Below are positions 24,723-32,846 of a DNA stretch of 38,340 bases, in pieces. The stretch's first letter is position 1. Each line of letters opens with the position of its first letter. The translations under genes and the position numbers were made by a program. The notes below the pieces were generated by a model. That model saw nothing but the letters and a program-made list of their open reading frames with translations. It ran no database searches and was not told the origin of the DNA. Source of the stretch: Pseudarthrobacter sp. C4D7 (GTDB lineage Bacteria > Actinomycetota > Actinomycetes > Actinomycetales > Micrococcaceae); contig NZ_JABFMW010000035.1 of NCBI RefSeq assembly GCF_013359725.1, positions 1 through 38,340 on the forward strand, in the 5' to 3' direction.

Positions 24723-26174
24723 CTAGGGAAGCTGCAGTTCCCCGTCCACGCGGCGCGGGATGCCCAGCGGGTTGCCCTCGCGCAGGGCGGGGTGCAGCAC
24801 GTCCCCGGGGGCGTCCTGGTACGCCACGGGGCGCTGGAACCGGCGGACCGCGGTGGCTCCCACGGAGGTGAACAGCGAGGTGGTGGCCGGGTACGGTCCG
24901 CCGTGCTGCTGGGCCCAGTTGACGGCGACGCCGGTGGGCCAGCCACCAAACAGTACGCGTCCGGCCAGGCCGGAGAGCTGTTCCACCAGCGCCGCGATGT
25001 CCTCGCCGGGCTCACTGTGGACGGTGGCCGTCAGGCTGCCCGGGACCTTGGCCAGGACGGCTGACAGTTCCTCCCGGTCTGCGTACTCGATGAGGATGGT
25101 GGTGGGTCCGAAGCACTCTTCGAGCAGCTGTTCCGGATTGTCCAGCACCTTGGCGGCAGTGGTGGCAAAGACCACCGGAGCCGCACCGTTGGCAGCTGCG
25201 TCCTGGTCCACGGTGCCGCCCACCACCTCCACCCCGTCCACGGATGCAAAGCTGCGCAGCCCGTCAGGGTACGCCTCGGCAATCCTGCCGGTCAGCATGG
25301 CGTGGGCGGGTTTGTCCTTGCTGGCTTCCGCCACGTCCGCCGCGAACGATGTTCCGGCGGGAATGAACACCAGGCCGGGCTTGGTGCAGAACTGGCCCGC
25401 CCCAAGGGTGAAGGAGCCGGCCAGCCCCGCGGCGAGTTCGGCGGAGCGGGCCTGGAGTGCCGCCGCCGTGATGACCACGGGGTTCAGGCTGCCCAGCTCG
25501 CCGTAGAACGGGATGGGGTCCGGGCGTGAGGTGGCAAGGTCGAACAGCGCGCGGCCGGCGGGAATGGACCCGGTGAAGCCTACGGCCTTGATGGCGGGGT
25601 CCTGGACCAGGGCTGTGCCTGCGTCCCGGCCGCTGACCAGCGCGAATAGGCCCTCAGGTGCACCTGCGCCGCGAAGGGCGTCGGCGACGATTTCCGCCGT
25701 ACGCTCCGACAGGCGGAGATGGCCCGAGTGCGCCTTGACCACCACCGGGCAGCCGACGGCGAGCGCCGAGGCGGTGTCGCCGCCGGCCACGGAGAAGGCG
25801 AACGGGAAGTTGGACGCGGAGAAGACGGCCACGGGGCCGATGGGCTTGAGGATGCGGCGCAGGTCCGGCTTTGGCGGGGTGGCTGATGGATCGGCGTGGT
25901 CGATGATGGCCTCCAGGTAGGAGCCCTCGGTGATCACGCGGGCGAACAGGCGAAGCTGCCCCGTGGTCCGGGCCACTTCCCCCGCGAGGCGGGGCACTCC
26001 CAGGTTGGTCTCGGCGTCCGCGATGTCCACCAGTTCGGCGGCGTTGGCGTCCAGGGCGTCCGCTACCGCGTGCAGCCACCCGGCGCGCTCGGCGTCGGTG
26101 GCTGCGGCGGAAGTCCTGGCGGCTTCCGTGGCGGCAGCGGTGAGCTCGGACAGGGAAAGGGTTGCAGTTCTCAC
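24723..26174 (-). CDS. NADP-type aldehyde dehydrogenase, probable 2,5-dioxovalerate (alpha-ketoglutarate semialdehyde) dehydrogenase
   Basis: A 483-residue aldehyde dehydrogenase with the expected catalytic residues: N122 in 'SASNFPFAF', E226 in 'YGELGSLNPV' and C263 in 'GAGQFCTKPG'. The 'FSASNFPFAFSVAGGDTASALA' stretch and the late 'GWPTGVAV' element are characteristic of the alpha-ketoglutarate semialdehyde dehydrogenase group. It would oxidise the KdgD product 2,5-dioxopentanoate to 2-oxoglutarate. It is the last gene of the five-gene leftward operon, 37 bp after the dehydratase gene, and ends at the strong terminator. It starts with GTG at 26174 with a weak ribosome site. Family assignment is firm; the exact substrate rests on motif and operon context. 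Confidence 0.88.
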   Translation of the reverse strand: MRTATLSLSELTAAATEAARTSAAATDAERAGWLHAVADALDANAAELVDIADAETNLGVPRLAGEVARTTGQLRLFARVITEGSYLEAIIDHADPSATPPKPDLRRILKPIGPVAVFSASNFPFAFSVAGGDTASALAVGCPVVVKAHSGHLRLSERTAEIVADALRGAGAPEGLFALVSGRDAGTALVQDPAIKAVGFTGSIPAGRALFDLATSRPDPIPFYGELGSLNPVVITAAALQARSAELAAGLAGSFTLGAGQFCTKPGLVFIPAGTSFAADVAEASKDKPAHAMLTGRIAEAYPDGLRSFASVDGVEVVGGTVDQDAAANGAAPVVFATTAAKVLDNPEQLLEECFGPTTILIEYADREELSAVLAKVPGSLTATVHSEPGEDIAALVEQLSGLAGRVLFGGWPTGVAVNWAQQHGGPYPATTSLFTSVGATAVRRFQRPVAYQDAPGDVLHPALREGNPLGIPRRVDGELQLP

Positions 26175-26211
26175 GTCAGGTACCTGTTCGTCGTCGTATG
26201 GAAAAGAGTGC

Positions 26212-27315
26212 TTACAGCGTGTCCCGGAAGCTGAATCCCAGCCCCGGCTGGTCCGTGGTGGTCACCCTGCTGTTGCTGAACCGGACCGGTGAGGGGCCGG
26301 CCAGGATGCCCAGCTGCTCGAAGGACGCTTCCTCCACATCCTCCACCATGGTGGGCTCGGCCAGGGTCAGGGCCAGTTGCCCCGAGAGTTCCGGCAGCAG
26401 GTGCGGCATGACCTTGATGCTGTTGGTCCGCGCCATCTCCACGATCCGCCGGAACGGGGTGATGCCTCCTACCCTGATGATGTTGGGCTGGATGATGTCC
26501 ACCGCCTCCGCCTCGATGAAATCGCGGAACCGGTAGATGGTGTGCAGGTTTTCGCCCAGGGCAATGGGAACCGGCGAATGCTTCCGCAGCCTCCGGTAGG
26601 CCCAGAGGTCATCAGCGCGGATGGGTTCCTCCAGCCATTCCAGCCCATAGCCGGCGAGCACATCCAGGGCGCGGAGGGTAGTGGGCAGGTCCCACCGCTG
26701 GTTGGCGTCGATCATGAGCCGGCGGTCCGGGCCCAGCACCTCCCGGACGGCGGCGAGCCGCTCTGCGTCTTCGCGGATGTCCGGTTTGCCCACCTTGATC
26801 TTGACCGCCCGGTGGCCGGCGGCAACCCAGCGTTCAACCTGCGCCACCAGTTCTTCCAGCGTGTAATGCAGGTTCACCCCGGAGCCGTAGACCTCGGCCG
26901 AGTCCTGCCGCTGGCCGATGAGGCCGGTCACCGAGGCACCGGCGCGGCGGGCCTGCAAATCCCAGAGGGCAAGGTCCACGCCCGCCATGGCAATCGTGGT
27001 GAGTCCACCGCCGCCGGCCTCATGCAGCCGCTTCCACAGTGCGTCCCACACCGCCTCCGGATTCGCCGGAAGGCCGGTGATGAAGGGAGCGATGTCGCAG
27101 TCCAGCAGCGCCTTCACGGCCTGGGGGCCAATGGTGGGGGTCCAGGAAAACCCGTGCCCCGCGCCGCCGTCGTCCGTGGAAAGTTCGGTGACGATCACGT
27201 GGTTCTCGGGCGCCTCCACACCCCAGCTGCGGCGCAGCGGAACGGTCAGGAGCCGGGTGGTCAGCCCGGTGATGCGGGGAACGGTGCGGAGGGATTCCAC
27301 GGCCGGTGCGGTCAT
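26212..27315 (-). CDS. Enolase-superfamily sugar-acid dehydratase/cycloisomerase (mandelate racemase type)
   Basis: A 367-residue member of the mandelate racemase subgroup. The barrel carries the base pair K172-x-K174 ('VKIKVG'), metal ligands D203, E229 and E255, and the second base H305 ('MPHLLPEL') with E319 near the end. N205 follows the first metal ligand. This set supports proton abstraction from an acid sugar, as in galactarate, glucarate, rhamnonate or gluconate dehydratases and galactarolactone cycloisomerase; the specific substrate cannot be read. It overlaps the KdgD stop by one base (TGATG). With KdgD and the dehydrogenase next to it, a C6 aldarate or aldarolactone is the likely substrate. 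Confidence 0.88.
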   Translation of the reverse strand: MTAPAVESLRTVPRITGLTTRLLTVPLRRSWGVEAPENHVIVTELSTDDGGAGHGFSWTPTIGPQAVKALLDCDIAPFITGLPANPEAVWDALWKRLHEAGGGGLTTIAMAGVDLALWDLQARRAGASVTGLIGQRQDSAEVYGSGVNLHYTLEELVAQVERWVAAGHRAVKIKVGKPDIREDAERLAAVREVLGPDRRLMIDANQRWDLPTTLRALDVLAGYGLEWLEEPIRADDLWAYRRLRKHSPVPIALGENLHTIYRFRDFIEAEAVDIIQPNIIRVGGITPFRRIVEMARTNSIKVMPHLLPELSGQLALTLAEPTMVEDVEEASFEQLGILAGPSPVRFSNSRVTTTDQPGLGFSFRDTL

Positions 27316-28220
27316 CAGCGGCCGGCCAGCTCGTAGCCCCTGGCGAGGACAGCTTTGAGTTCAACCAGCTGTTCCTCGGTGGGATCAACCAGCGGCGGCC
27401 GGACGGAACCGACAGGGAGTCCGCCAAGGCGCAAGCCCGCCTTGATCAGCGAAACACCGAACCCGGGAGTCTGGTCGCGCAGGCGGACCAAGGGGGCGTA
27501 GAAGCCCTCCAGGAGGGCGTTGCGGCGGTCCTCGTCCCCGGAGACGTAAGCGTCGTAATAGGCCTTGGCGATTTCCGGGGCCATGGCAAACGCTGCCGAG
27601 GAGTAGAGCGGGATGCCCAGTCCGCGGTAGGCACCCTGCGTGAGCTCGGCGGTCAGCAGGCCGTTGAACAGCGCAAAGTCTTCCCGGCCGGAGGCCCTGA
27701 CGGCGGAGACGATTTCCTGGGCCAGGCCCACGTCCCCCAGTCCGTCCTTGAAGCCGATGACCTTGGGATTTGCGGCCAGCTTGGCCATGGAGGCGGCGGT
27801 GAATTTGGCGTTGCCGCGGTGGTAGACAATGACCGGCAGGCTGCTGGCGTTGGCGACGGCTTCGATGTACGCCACCAGGCCGTCGGTGGGGCCGGTGACC
27901 AGGTAGGGCGGCAGCACCAGGAGGGCGTCGGCACCTGCCTCTTCAGCTGCCCGGGCGGCTGCCAGGGCGTGCCCCAGCGGTCCGCCTGCACCCGCCACGA
28001 CCGGAACCGCGCCTGCGACAACCTCGACGGCGGCCGCCACCACGGTGCGGACCTCCTCGATGCTGAGGGCATGGAATTCGCCGGTGCCGCAGGCGGGGAA
28101 GACCCCGCCGGGGCCGAAGGGCAGCCGCGAGCTGATGTGTTCCTTGAGCAGTTCCACGTCCACGGTGCCTTCGGCGGTGAACGGGGTGACGGGAAAGAAC
28201 AGTACGCCGTCGAATTTCAT
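27315..28220 (-). CDS. kdgD: 5-dehydro-4-deoxyglucarate dehydratase
   Basis: A 301-residue DapA/NAL-superfamily barrel enzyme. The Schiff-base Lys is K158 in 'VIGFKDGLGD', the catalytic Tyr is Y133 in 'IVYHRGN', and the carboxylate-binding motif is 'ACGTGEFHAL' (43-52). The opening 'GVLFFPVTPF' is the signature of KdgD. It dehydrates and decarboxylates 5-dehydro-4-deoxyglucarate to 2,5-dioxopentanoate (EC 4.2.1.41). The start overlaps the SDR stop by ATGA, with the AAGGAGA ribosome site inside that gene; the stop overlaps the dehydratase start by one base. A related 2-keto-3-deoxy-acid dehydratase is possible but less likely. Confidence 0.92.
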   Translation of the reverse strand: MKFDGVLFFPVTPFTAEGTVDVELLKEHISSRLPFGPGGVFPACGTGEFHALSIEEVRTVVAAAVEVVAGAVPVVAGAGGPLGHALAAARAAEEAGADALLVLPPYLVTGPTDGLVAYIEAVANASSLPVIVYHRGNAKFTAASMAKLAANPKVIGFKDGLGDVGLAQEIVSAVRASGREDFALFNGLLTAELTQGAYRGLGIPLYSSAAFAMAPEIAKAYYDAYVSGDEDRRNALLEGFYAPLVRLRDQTPGFGVSLIKAGLRLGGLPVGSVRPPLVDPTEEQLVELKAVLARGYELAGR

Positions 28221-29176
28221 GGTGTCTCCTTGCCTCCGCCGCCGGCGGTAACCAGCGCGGTGGCCTCGTCGTTGAGGGTGGATTTCAGTTCGGTACGCCA
28301 GCTGCGCTTGGGCTGCCAGCCCAGCAGGGCCTGGGCTTTGGCAATGGAGAAGGCGGGGCTGGTGCCGGTGAGGCCTGAACTCAGCGCCTCACTTCCCGGC
28401 AGGAACTTGGGCATGAGCTCCGCCAGGGGCGCCGTTGCGAGGGCGTCGGCGGCCCCCACAAAGAAGGTTTCGCCGTTGGGGATGCTGTCCATCTTCCGCA
28501 GCAGCAGATCCAGGAAGTCGGCCACGTCCCGCGCGTCCACATAGTTGAACAGCGCGGGTGCGGAAAGGGCGGGGTCGGCAAGCCGTTCGGCGAGCGTGTG
28601 CCCCTGCTGCGTGGGGGCGCCTTCCCACTCCTCCGGGGAGATCACGAAGCAGGGCCGGAACGCTGCGTAGCGGATCTTTTCCCCCTGGGCGGCGGCGAAC
28701 ATCTCCACGGTCTGTTCGGCAATGTGCTTGGAGAGCGCGTACGCGTTCCACGGCTTGGGCGGGGTCCGCTCATCGAGTGGGAACGACGGCGGCAGCCAGC
28801 CTGCCGGGCAGCCGTAACCAAGGACGGTGGGGCTGCTGGCCGTGACCACCTTGGGGACGCCCAGTTCCGTCGCCGCACTGATGACGGCGAAGGCGAGCCG
28901 GGTGTTGGTGGCAAATATGACGTCCTCAGGCGCGCTGAAGGGCACCGCGATCGCCGCCAGGTGGACGACGGCGTCGGGCGTGGCTTCCCGGAGGAGGCGG
29001 AGTGCCTCGCCGGGGGCCAGCAGGTCGGCGGTCTCCTGCACGACGCCGGCGGGCAGCAGTTCTGCGGGTACGGCGTCGCGGTCCACCGAGATGACGTGGT
29101 GGCCGGCCTGGGCCAGCCCGGCCACCACGCTGCGGCCCAGGCGTCCGGAGCCGCCGGTAACAAGAATCCTGCTCAT
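28217..29176 (-). CDS. Extended SDR / NAD-dependent epimerase-dehydratase family, possible uronate dehydrogenase
   Basis: A 319-residue extended short-chain dehydrogenase. The NAD-binding motif is TGGSGRLG (7-14), and the active site has the YALSK pair (Y-x3-K) with an upstream Ser in 'TASSPTVLG'. D32 after the second strand suggests NAD rather than NADP. In an operon with an aldarate dehydratase and KdgD, the most economical role is oxidation of D-galacturonate or D-glucuronate to the aldarolactone, as uronate dehydrogenase does. However it is longer than typical Udh (about 265 residues), so a different sugar dehydrogenase or 4-epimerase is possible. It lies 9 bp after the Gfo/Idh stop and overlaps kdgD by ATGA. 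Confidence 0.82.
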   Translation of the reverse strand: MSRILVTGGSGRLGRSVVAGLAQAGHHVISVDRDAVPAELLPAGVVQETADLLAPGEALRLLREATPDAVVHLAAIAVPFSAPEDVIFATNTRLAFAVISAATELGVPKVVTASSPTVLGYGCPAGWLPPSFPLDERTPPKPWNAYALSKHIAEQTVEMFAAAQGEKIRYAAFRPCFVISPEEWEGAPTQQGHTLAERLADPALSAPALFNYVDARDVADFLDLLLRKMDSIPNGETFFVGAADALATAPLAELMPKFLPGSEALSSGLTGTSPAFSIAKAQALLGWQPKRSWRTELKSTLNDEATALVTAGGGGKETP

Positions 29177-29185
29177 GGTCTTTCC

Positions 29186-30649
29186 CTACTTGCCGCGGCG
29201 AAGGTCGACGCCGAGGTCCAGGTCCTCAACGCGGACGGGCAGCGAAGTTTCCAAGGACCGGTTGCCGGCGATCCCCACGGAAACGGACCGCAGCCCGTCC
29301 AGGTAGCCGGAGGGGCGGCCCAGCGGGTCCTCGCCCGGACCGTTGAAGAGGTCGGAGAGCAGCAGCTCGTCACCGCCGCCATGTCCGCCCTCGCCGTTGA
29401 TGATGGGCACCTCGTAGGCGGCTTCCCAATGGCGCTGGACCACCAGGCGTTCGCCGTTGCGGCGGATGGCGTCCTCTTCCTCAACCGGCGTTGCGCTCGG
29501 GTCCACCACCGTCTTCTGGTCGGTGCTGTGCAGCACGGCGGCGCGTTCCACCACCTCAAGCTCGGCGCGGCCCTCGGTGCCGTTGACGGCAACCCGGTAC
29601 CCCTCCCACGGGCTGTGGGCGTTCAGGGAGTAGCTCAGCCGGGGTCCCCCCTGGTATTCGACGACGAGTGCCAGGTTGTCCTCGATGGTGATGCCGCCGG
29701 TGAAGACATCCTGGTCGCGGCGGTAGCCGTCGTAGTGCTCATTGTCCAGGAACAGCGCTTTGAGCCGCTCGTCTTCCCTCAGGTCCAGCGCAAAGGGGTC
29801 CTTTTCCGCAGCGGGGGCGCCGGCGTCGGGCGTTCCACGCTCGGGCCGTGGACCCAGGCCGCGTTCGGCTGCGTTCTTGTCGCCATAGAACTTCAGCCCA
29901 CCGGAGGCGAAGACCCGCTCCGGGACGTCGTCGATCCACCAGTTGACCAGGTCGAAGTGGTGGGAGGCCTTGTGGATGAGGAGCCCGCCGGAGTTTTTCT
30001 TTTCGCGGTGCCAGCGGCGGAAGTAGTCCGCGCCGTGCACGGTGTCCAGGACCCAGCTGAAGTCCACCGAGGTGACCTTGCCGATCACGCCGCTCTGGAT
30101 GATTTCCTTGAGCGCGCTGTTGCGGGGCGAGTACCGGTAGTTGAAGGTGACCACCACGCTGCGGCCGGTCTCGTGGACGGCCCGGGTGATCCGGCGGCAG
30201 CCTTCGGCATCGATCGTCAGGGGCTTTTCCACGACGACGTCGGCCCCGGCGCGGAGCCCCTCCACGATGTAGTCGGCGTGGGTGTAGTCGGGCGTGGTGA
30301 CAATGACGCGGTCGATGTTGTTGGCCTGGATGAAGGCTGTGAGGTCGGCGGGATCAAAGGATGCCACGGGTCCGGGAGCACCAAGTTCCTGGATGAGCTT
30401 CTGGTAGAACTCCACGCGTCCCGGGTTCACGTCGGAGAACGCAACCAGTTCGGCCGTGTCCGCGTGCTTGCCGAAGATGGCGCGGATGTACATCTCGGAG
30501 CGGCCGCCGGTGCCGATCAGGGCGATACGGGCCTTTCGGCCGTCGTGCCGGCCTGCGAAGGCGGCGGGGTTGGCGGCGGTGGCGGTACCGGCGGCATTGC
30601 CGGGCACGGAAGCAGCTGCGGCCGGTGTGGTCTCGGCTGTGTTGACCAT
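29186..30649 (-). CDS. Gfo/Idh/MocA-family oxidoreductase (third in the window)
   Basis: A 487-residue oxidoreductase, longer than the usual 330-400. A disordered Ala/Thr-rich leader of about 35 residues precedes the Rossmann motif GTGGRS. The EKP motif is in 'VVVEKPLTIDAEG'. 'GGLLIHKASHHFDLVNWW' gives the H/D active-site region. An extra charged insert follows ('RPERGTPDAGAPAAEKD', about residues 265-285). The open frame begins at 30721 but crosses the operator; ATG 30649 has AAAGGGA upstream. It is only distantly related to the other two Gfo/Idh proteins here. It is the first gene of the leftward operon, directly behind the LacI-controlled promoter; probably it oxidises or epimerises the incoming sugar. 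Confidence 0.88.
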   Translation of the reverse strand: MVNTAETTPAAAASVPGNAAGTATAANPAAFAGRHDGRKARIALIGTGGRSEMYIRAIFGKHADTAELVAFSDVNPGRVEFYQKLIQELGAPGPVASFDPADLTAFIQANNIDRVIVTTPDYTHADYIVEGLRAGADVVVEKPLTIDAEGCRRITRAVHETGRSVVVTFNYRYSPRNSALKEIIQSGVIGKVTSVDFSWVLDTVHGADYFRRWHREKKNSGGLLIHKASHHFDLVNWWIDDVPERVFASGGLKFYGDKNAAERGLGPRPERGTPDAGAPAAEKDPFALDLREDERLKALFLDNEHYDGYRRDQDVFTGGITIEDNLALVVEYQGGPRLSYSLNAHSPWEGYRVAVNGTEGRAELEVVERAAVLHSTDQKTVVDPSATPVEEEDAIRRNGERLVVQRHWEAAYEVPIINGEGGHGGGDELLLSDLFNGPGEDPLGRPSGYLDGLRSVSVGIAGNRSLETSLPVRVEDLDLGVDLRRGK

Positions 30650-30728
30650 GGGGGTCCCTTTCGAAAGCTCATTACCCGGCCGCGGGAACGGCCGCTGTGG
30701 TGCGGCGGGGCGCTTTGGCACACCCGGT

Positions 30729-30820
30729 GAGAAAGCGTTTTCTCAGTTCTCTCTAGAGATTTGTATCAACACCCGCAGGGATCCGTCAACCACTCCAGGC
30801 CTGAAAGAAAACGTTTTCCA
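30729..30820 (-). promoter_or_regulatory. Promoter of the sugar-acid operon with two LacI-type operators
   Basis: On the minus strand TTGACG (30784-30789) and TACAAA (30760-30765) are 18 bp apart. GAGAAAGCGTTTTCTC (30729-30744) lies just downstream of the start site, and AAGAAAACGTTTTCCA (30805-30820), with the perfect core GAAAACGTTTTC, lies upstream of the -35. The centres are 76 bp apart, about seven helical turns, which fits looping repression. Confidence 0.72.
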
Positions 30821-30872
30821 GATTGTTTAACCATCCTTTTCCGGGCGGCACGGGAAAATGTCCGGGAAAGGG

Positions 30873-30888
30873 TAGAAATCGCTTTCCC
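30873..30888 (+). promoter_or_regulatory. LacI-type operator before the regulator gene
   Basis: TAGAAATCGCTTTCCC is a half-degenerate copy of the same palindrome, 107 bp before the LacI-family start. It suggests autoregulation. Confidence 0.5.
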
Positions 30889-30994
30889 GGTCCCGTATAT
30901 GCTGGCATTCACAGCACCCGCCGCGAGGCCGGCCTGATGCGGGCACCAACCGATCCCGCAGGCGCCGGCAGCCGGCGCAAACGAAGGGTTTCCC

Positions 30995-32029
30995 ATGGCC
31001 AGGAAGTCGGCAAGCGGCCGGATCGGCATCGCGGACGTCGCCGTGAAGGCGGGCGTTTCCCACGCCACGGTTTCGCGCGTCATGAACGGGAACTTCACCG
31101 TCGACCCGGACATCGCCGCCCGGGTCCGGGCAGCCGCCGCTGAACTGAAGTACCAGCCCAACCCGGTGGGCCGCAGCCTGGCCCTGGGCAAGACGGACAC
31201 CATCGGTATCGTGGTGCCGGACCTTGCCAACCCCACCTTCCAGGCCATCCTCCGCGGCCTGAGCCGGGCAGCAGCGCAGGACGGCTACCGCGTCCTCATT
31301 GCCGACTCGTTCGAAGTGTCCAGCGAGGAATCCATCCTGGCGGGCGAAGCGCGACGGCGCTGCGACGGCCTGGTCCTGTGCGCCCCGCGTATGACTGACG
31401 CGGAACTCGAGGAGATTGCACCCTCACTCCACCCGCTGGTGCTGATCAACCGCACCACCGCGGCGCCGGACATCCCCAGCCTGGTGGTGGATTACGGGAA
31501 GGGCGTCGAGGACATCGCCGAACACCTGGTGGAGCTTGGCCACACCCGCCTGGCCTTCCTGGCCGGGCCGCCCCGCAGCGCCTCGAACGAGCTGCGGCTC
31601 AAAGGCCTGGAGGAGTTCAAGGCCGCCCACCCCGACGTGGAGGTGACCATGCTGGAAGGCGGCTCGGATTTCAATACCGGCCACGAGGCAGTGGATGCCG
31701 TCCTGGCCAGCGGGGCAACCGGAATCCTGGCCTTCAACGACCTGGTGGCCATGGGCCTCATGAGCGGCCTCCACGAGCGGGGCCTGGACGTCCCCGGGGA
31801 TATCTCGGTGACCGGCTTCGACGACATCCCCTTTGCCAGGTACACGACGCCGGCGCTCACCACCGGAGCCGTCCCCATCACCGAGCTGGGCGAGCAGGCA
31901 TGGCACCAGCTCCGGGCGCTGATCCGCAAGGAAGGGAACGAAACCCCCGGCGGCCGATACCAGCCCCGACTCGAAGTGCGGGCCAGCACAGGACCCGCCA
32001 GGGCGCCGCGCAGCGCGGTCCACGGCTGA
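30995..32029 (+). CDS. LacI-family transcriptional regulator
   Basis: A 344-residue LacI/GalR repressor. The helix-turn-helix and hinge are 'IADVAVKAGVSHATVSRVMNG' and 'NPVGRSLALGKT'; the sensor domain begins 'TIGIVVPDLANPTFQAILRG' and ends with 'ISVTGFDDIPFARYTTPALTT', as is standard. The hinge keeps a Leu-Ala pair ('RSLAL'), expected for binding CG-centred palindromes; such palindromes (GAAAnCGnTTTC) lie in front of this gene, the divergent sugar-acid operon and several other operons here. ATG 30995 has an AAGGG site. It is the only LacI-type regulator in the window, so it is the best candidate for controlling the island. The effector is unknown, probably a sugar or acid of the pathway. Confidence 0.93.
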   Translation: MARKSASGRIGIADVAVKAGVSHATVSRVMNGNFTVDPDIAARVRAAAAELKYQPNPVGRSLALGKTDTIGIVVPDLANPTFQAILRGLSRAAAQDGYRVLIADSFEVSSEESILAGEARRRCDGLVLCAPRMTDAELEEIAPSLHPLVLINRTTAAPDIPSLVVDYGKGVEDIAEHLVELGHTRLAFLAGPPRSASNELRLKGLEEFKAAHPDVEVTMLEGGSDFNTGHEAVDAVLASGATGILAFNDLVAMGLMSGLHERGLDVPGDISVTGFDDIPFARYTTPALTTGAVPITELGEQAWHQLRALIRKEGNETPGGRYQPRLEVRASTGPARAPRSAVHG

Positions 32030-32059
32030 CCGACTTCCAGGAACGGGAATCGATCTCCG

Positions 32060-32779
32060 CTAGCTCGTGGGACGGGGCTGGGCAAGGTGTTCCGCGCCCA
32101 GCCCCGCTTCTTTGTAGAAGCCCTCGATATGGGCGGCCACCAGCTGGGCGGCCCGGCCGCCATCCCCCTCCCGGACGGCGGCGAGGATGGCGTGGTGCTC
32201 GGCGTGCAGGCGGCAGGCGGTTGCCTTCCAGTCCGGCAGGTTGCCCGTCAGTTCCGCGGCGTACCCCTGGATGGATTCACGGAGCGAGCCCATCATGGCG
32301 CTGACCACCGCATTGCCTGCGGCGTTGGCCAGGGCAAGGTGGAACCGGACATCGAGGGCCAGGAATTCCTCCACGGGCAGGCCTTCCGGAGCATCCATCG
32401 CCGCCAGCAGCGCGGCCGCATCCTCAAGCTGTGGCGCGTCCCGGGTGGCCCTTGCGGCAGCCCAGGACTCCAGCAGCACCCGGGTTTCCACGATGTCCGC
32501 CACGGGCAGGTGCTGGGTGGCAACGTGCAGCCGAAGGGCCGAGCCGAGGGCGGCGGTGGGATCCGAGATCACCACCGTCCCGGAATCCGGCCCGGAGCCG
32601 ACGCCGGACCGGACCACTCCCATGGCTTCGAGAACCCGGATGGCTTCGCGCACGGACGTCCGGGAGACCTGCAGCTGTTCGGCCAACGCCCGCTCCGCGG
32701 GGAGCCTGCCGCCTACGGCCAGGTCCCCGGCGGAGAGCCTCTCCTCGATCCAGTGCAAAACCAGCTGATGGGTACGCAT
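32060..32779 (-). CDS. GntR/FadR-family (FCD) transcriptional regulator, LldR-like
   Basis: A 239-residue GntR regulator. The winged helix-turn-helix is at 10-75 ('LPAERALAEQLQVSRTSVREAIRVLEAMGVV'), followed by an FCD ligand-binding domain with the conserved 'DVRFHLALANAAGN' that supplies metal/acid ligands. The open frame extends to 33097 but overlaps the divergent gene; ATG 32779 starts exactly at the canonical N-terminus. It has no ribosome site, and TACTAT lies 7 bp upstream, so a leaderless mRNA is likely. The gene is divergent from an L-lactate dehydrogenase with two FadR-type operators between them. Its effector is probably L-lactate or a related hydroxy acid. Confidence 0.9.
   Translation of the reverse strand: MRTHQLVLHWIEERLSAGDLAVGGRLPAERALAEQLQVSRTSVREAIRVLEAMGVVRSGVGSGPDSGTVVISDPTAALGSALRLHVATQHLPVADIVETRVLLESWAAARATRDAPQLEDAAALLAAMDAPEGLPVEEFLALDVRFHLALANAAGNAVVSAMMGSLRESIQGYAAELTGNLPDWKATACRLHAEHHAILAAVREGDGGRAAQLVAAHIEGFYKEAGLGAEHLAQPRPTS
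32074..32105 (+). terminator. Hairpin in the GntR 3' end, possible terminator of the LacI gene
   Basis: GGGGCTGGGC (32074-32083) pairs perfectly with GCCCAGCCCC (32096-32105) around a 12-nt loop, 44 bp beyond the LacI stop and inside the 3' end of the convergent GntR gene. The following 'gcttcttt' is moderately T-rich. Confidence 0.45.
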
Positions 32780-32793
32780 ACCCAAAATAGTAG

Positions 32794-32835
32794 TTGATGT
32801 GGTTGGACCACATGGCCTAGAGTGTGGTTGGACCA
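32794..32835 (+). promoter_or_regulatory. lldD promoter with two FadR-type operators
   Basis: ATGTGGTTGGACCACAT (32797-32813) is a perfect palindrome built on TGGT-N3-ACCA. A second TGGT-N3-ACCA core is at 32825-32835, 25 bp centre to centre. TTGATG (32794-32799) and TAGAGT (32818-32823), 18 bp apart, form a plausible rightward promoter that the sites would block. The first site also abuts the leftward GntR promoter. Confidence 0.75.
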
Positions 32836-32846
32836 TAGGAGGACCC

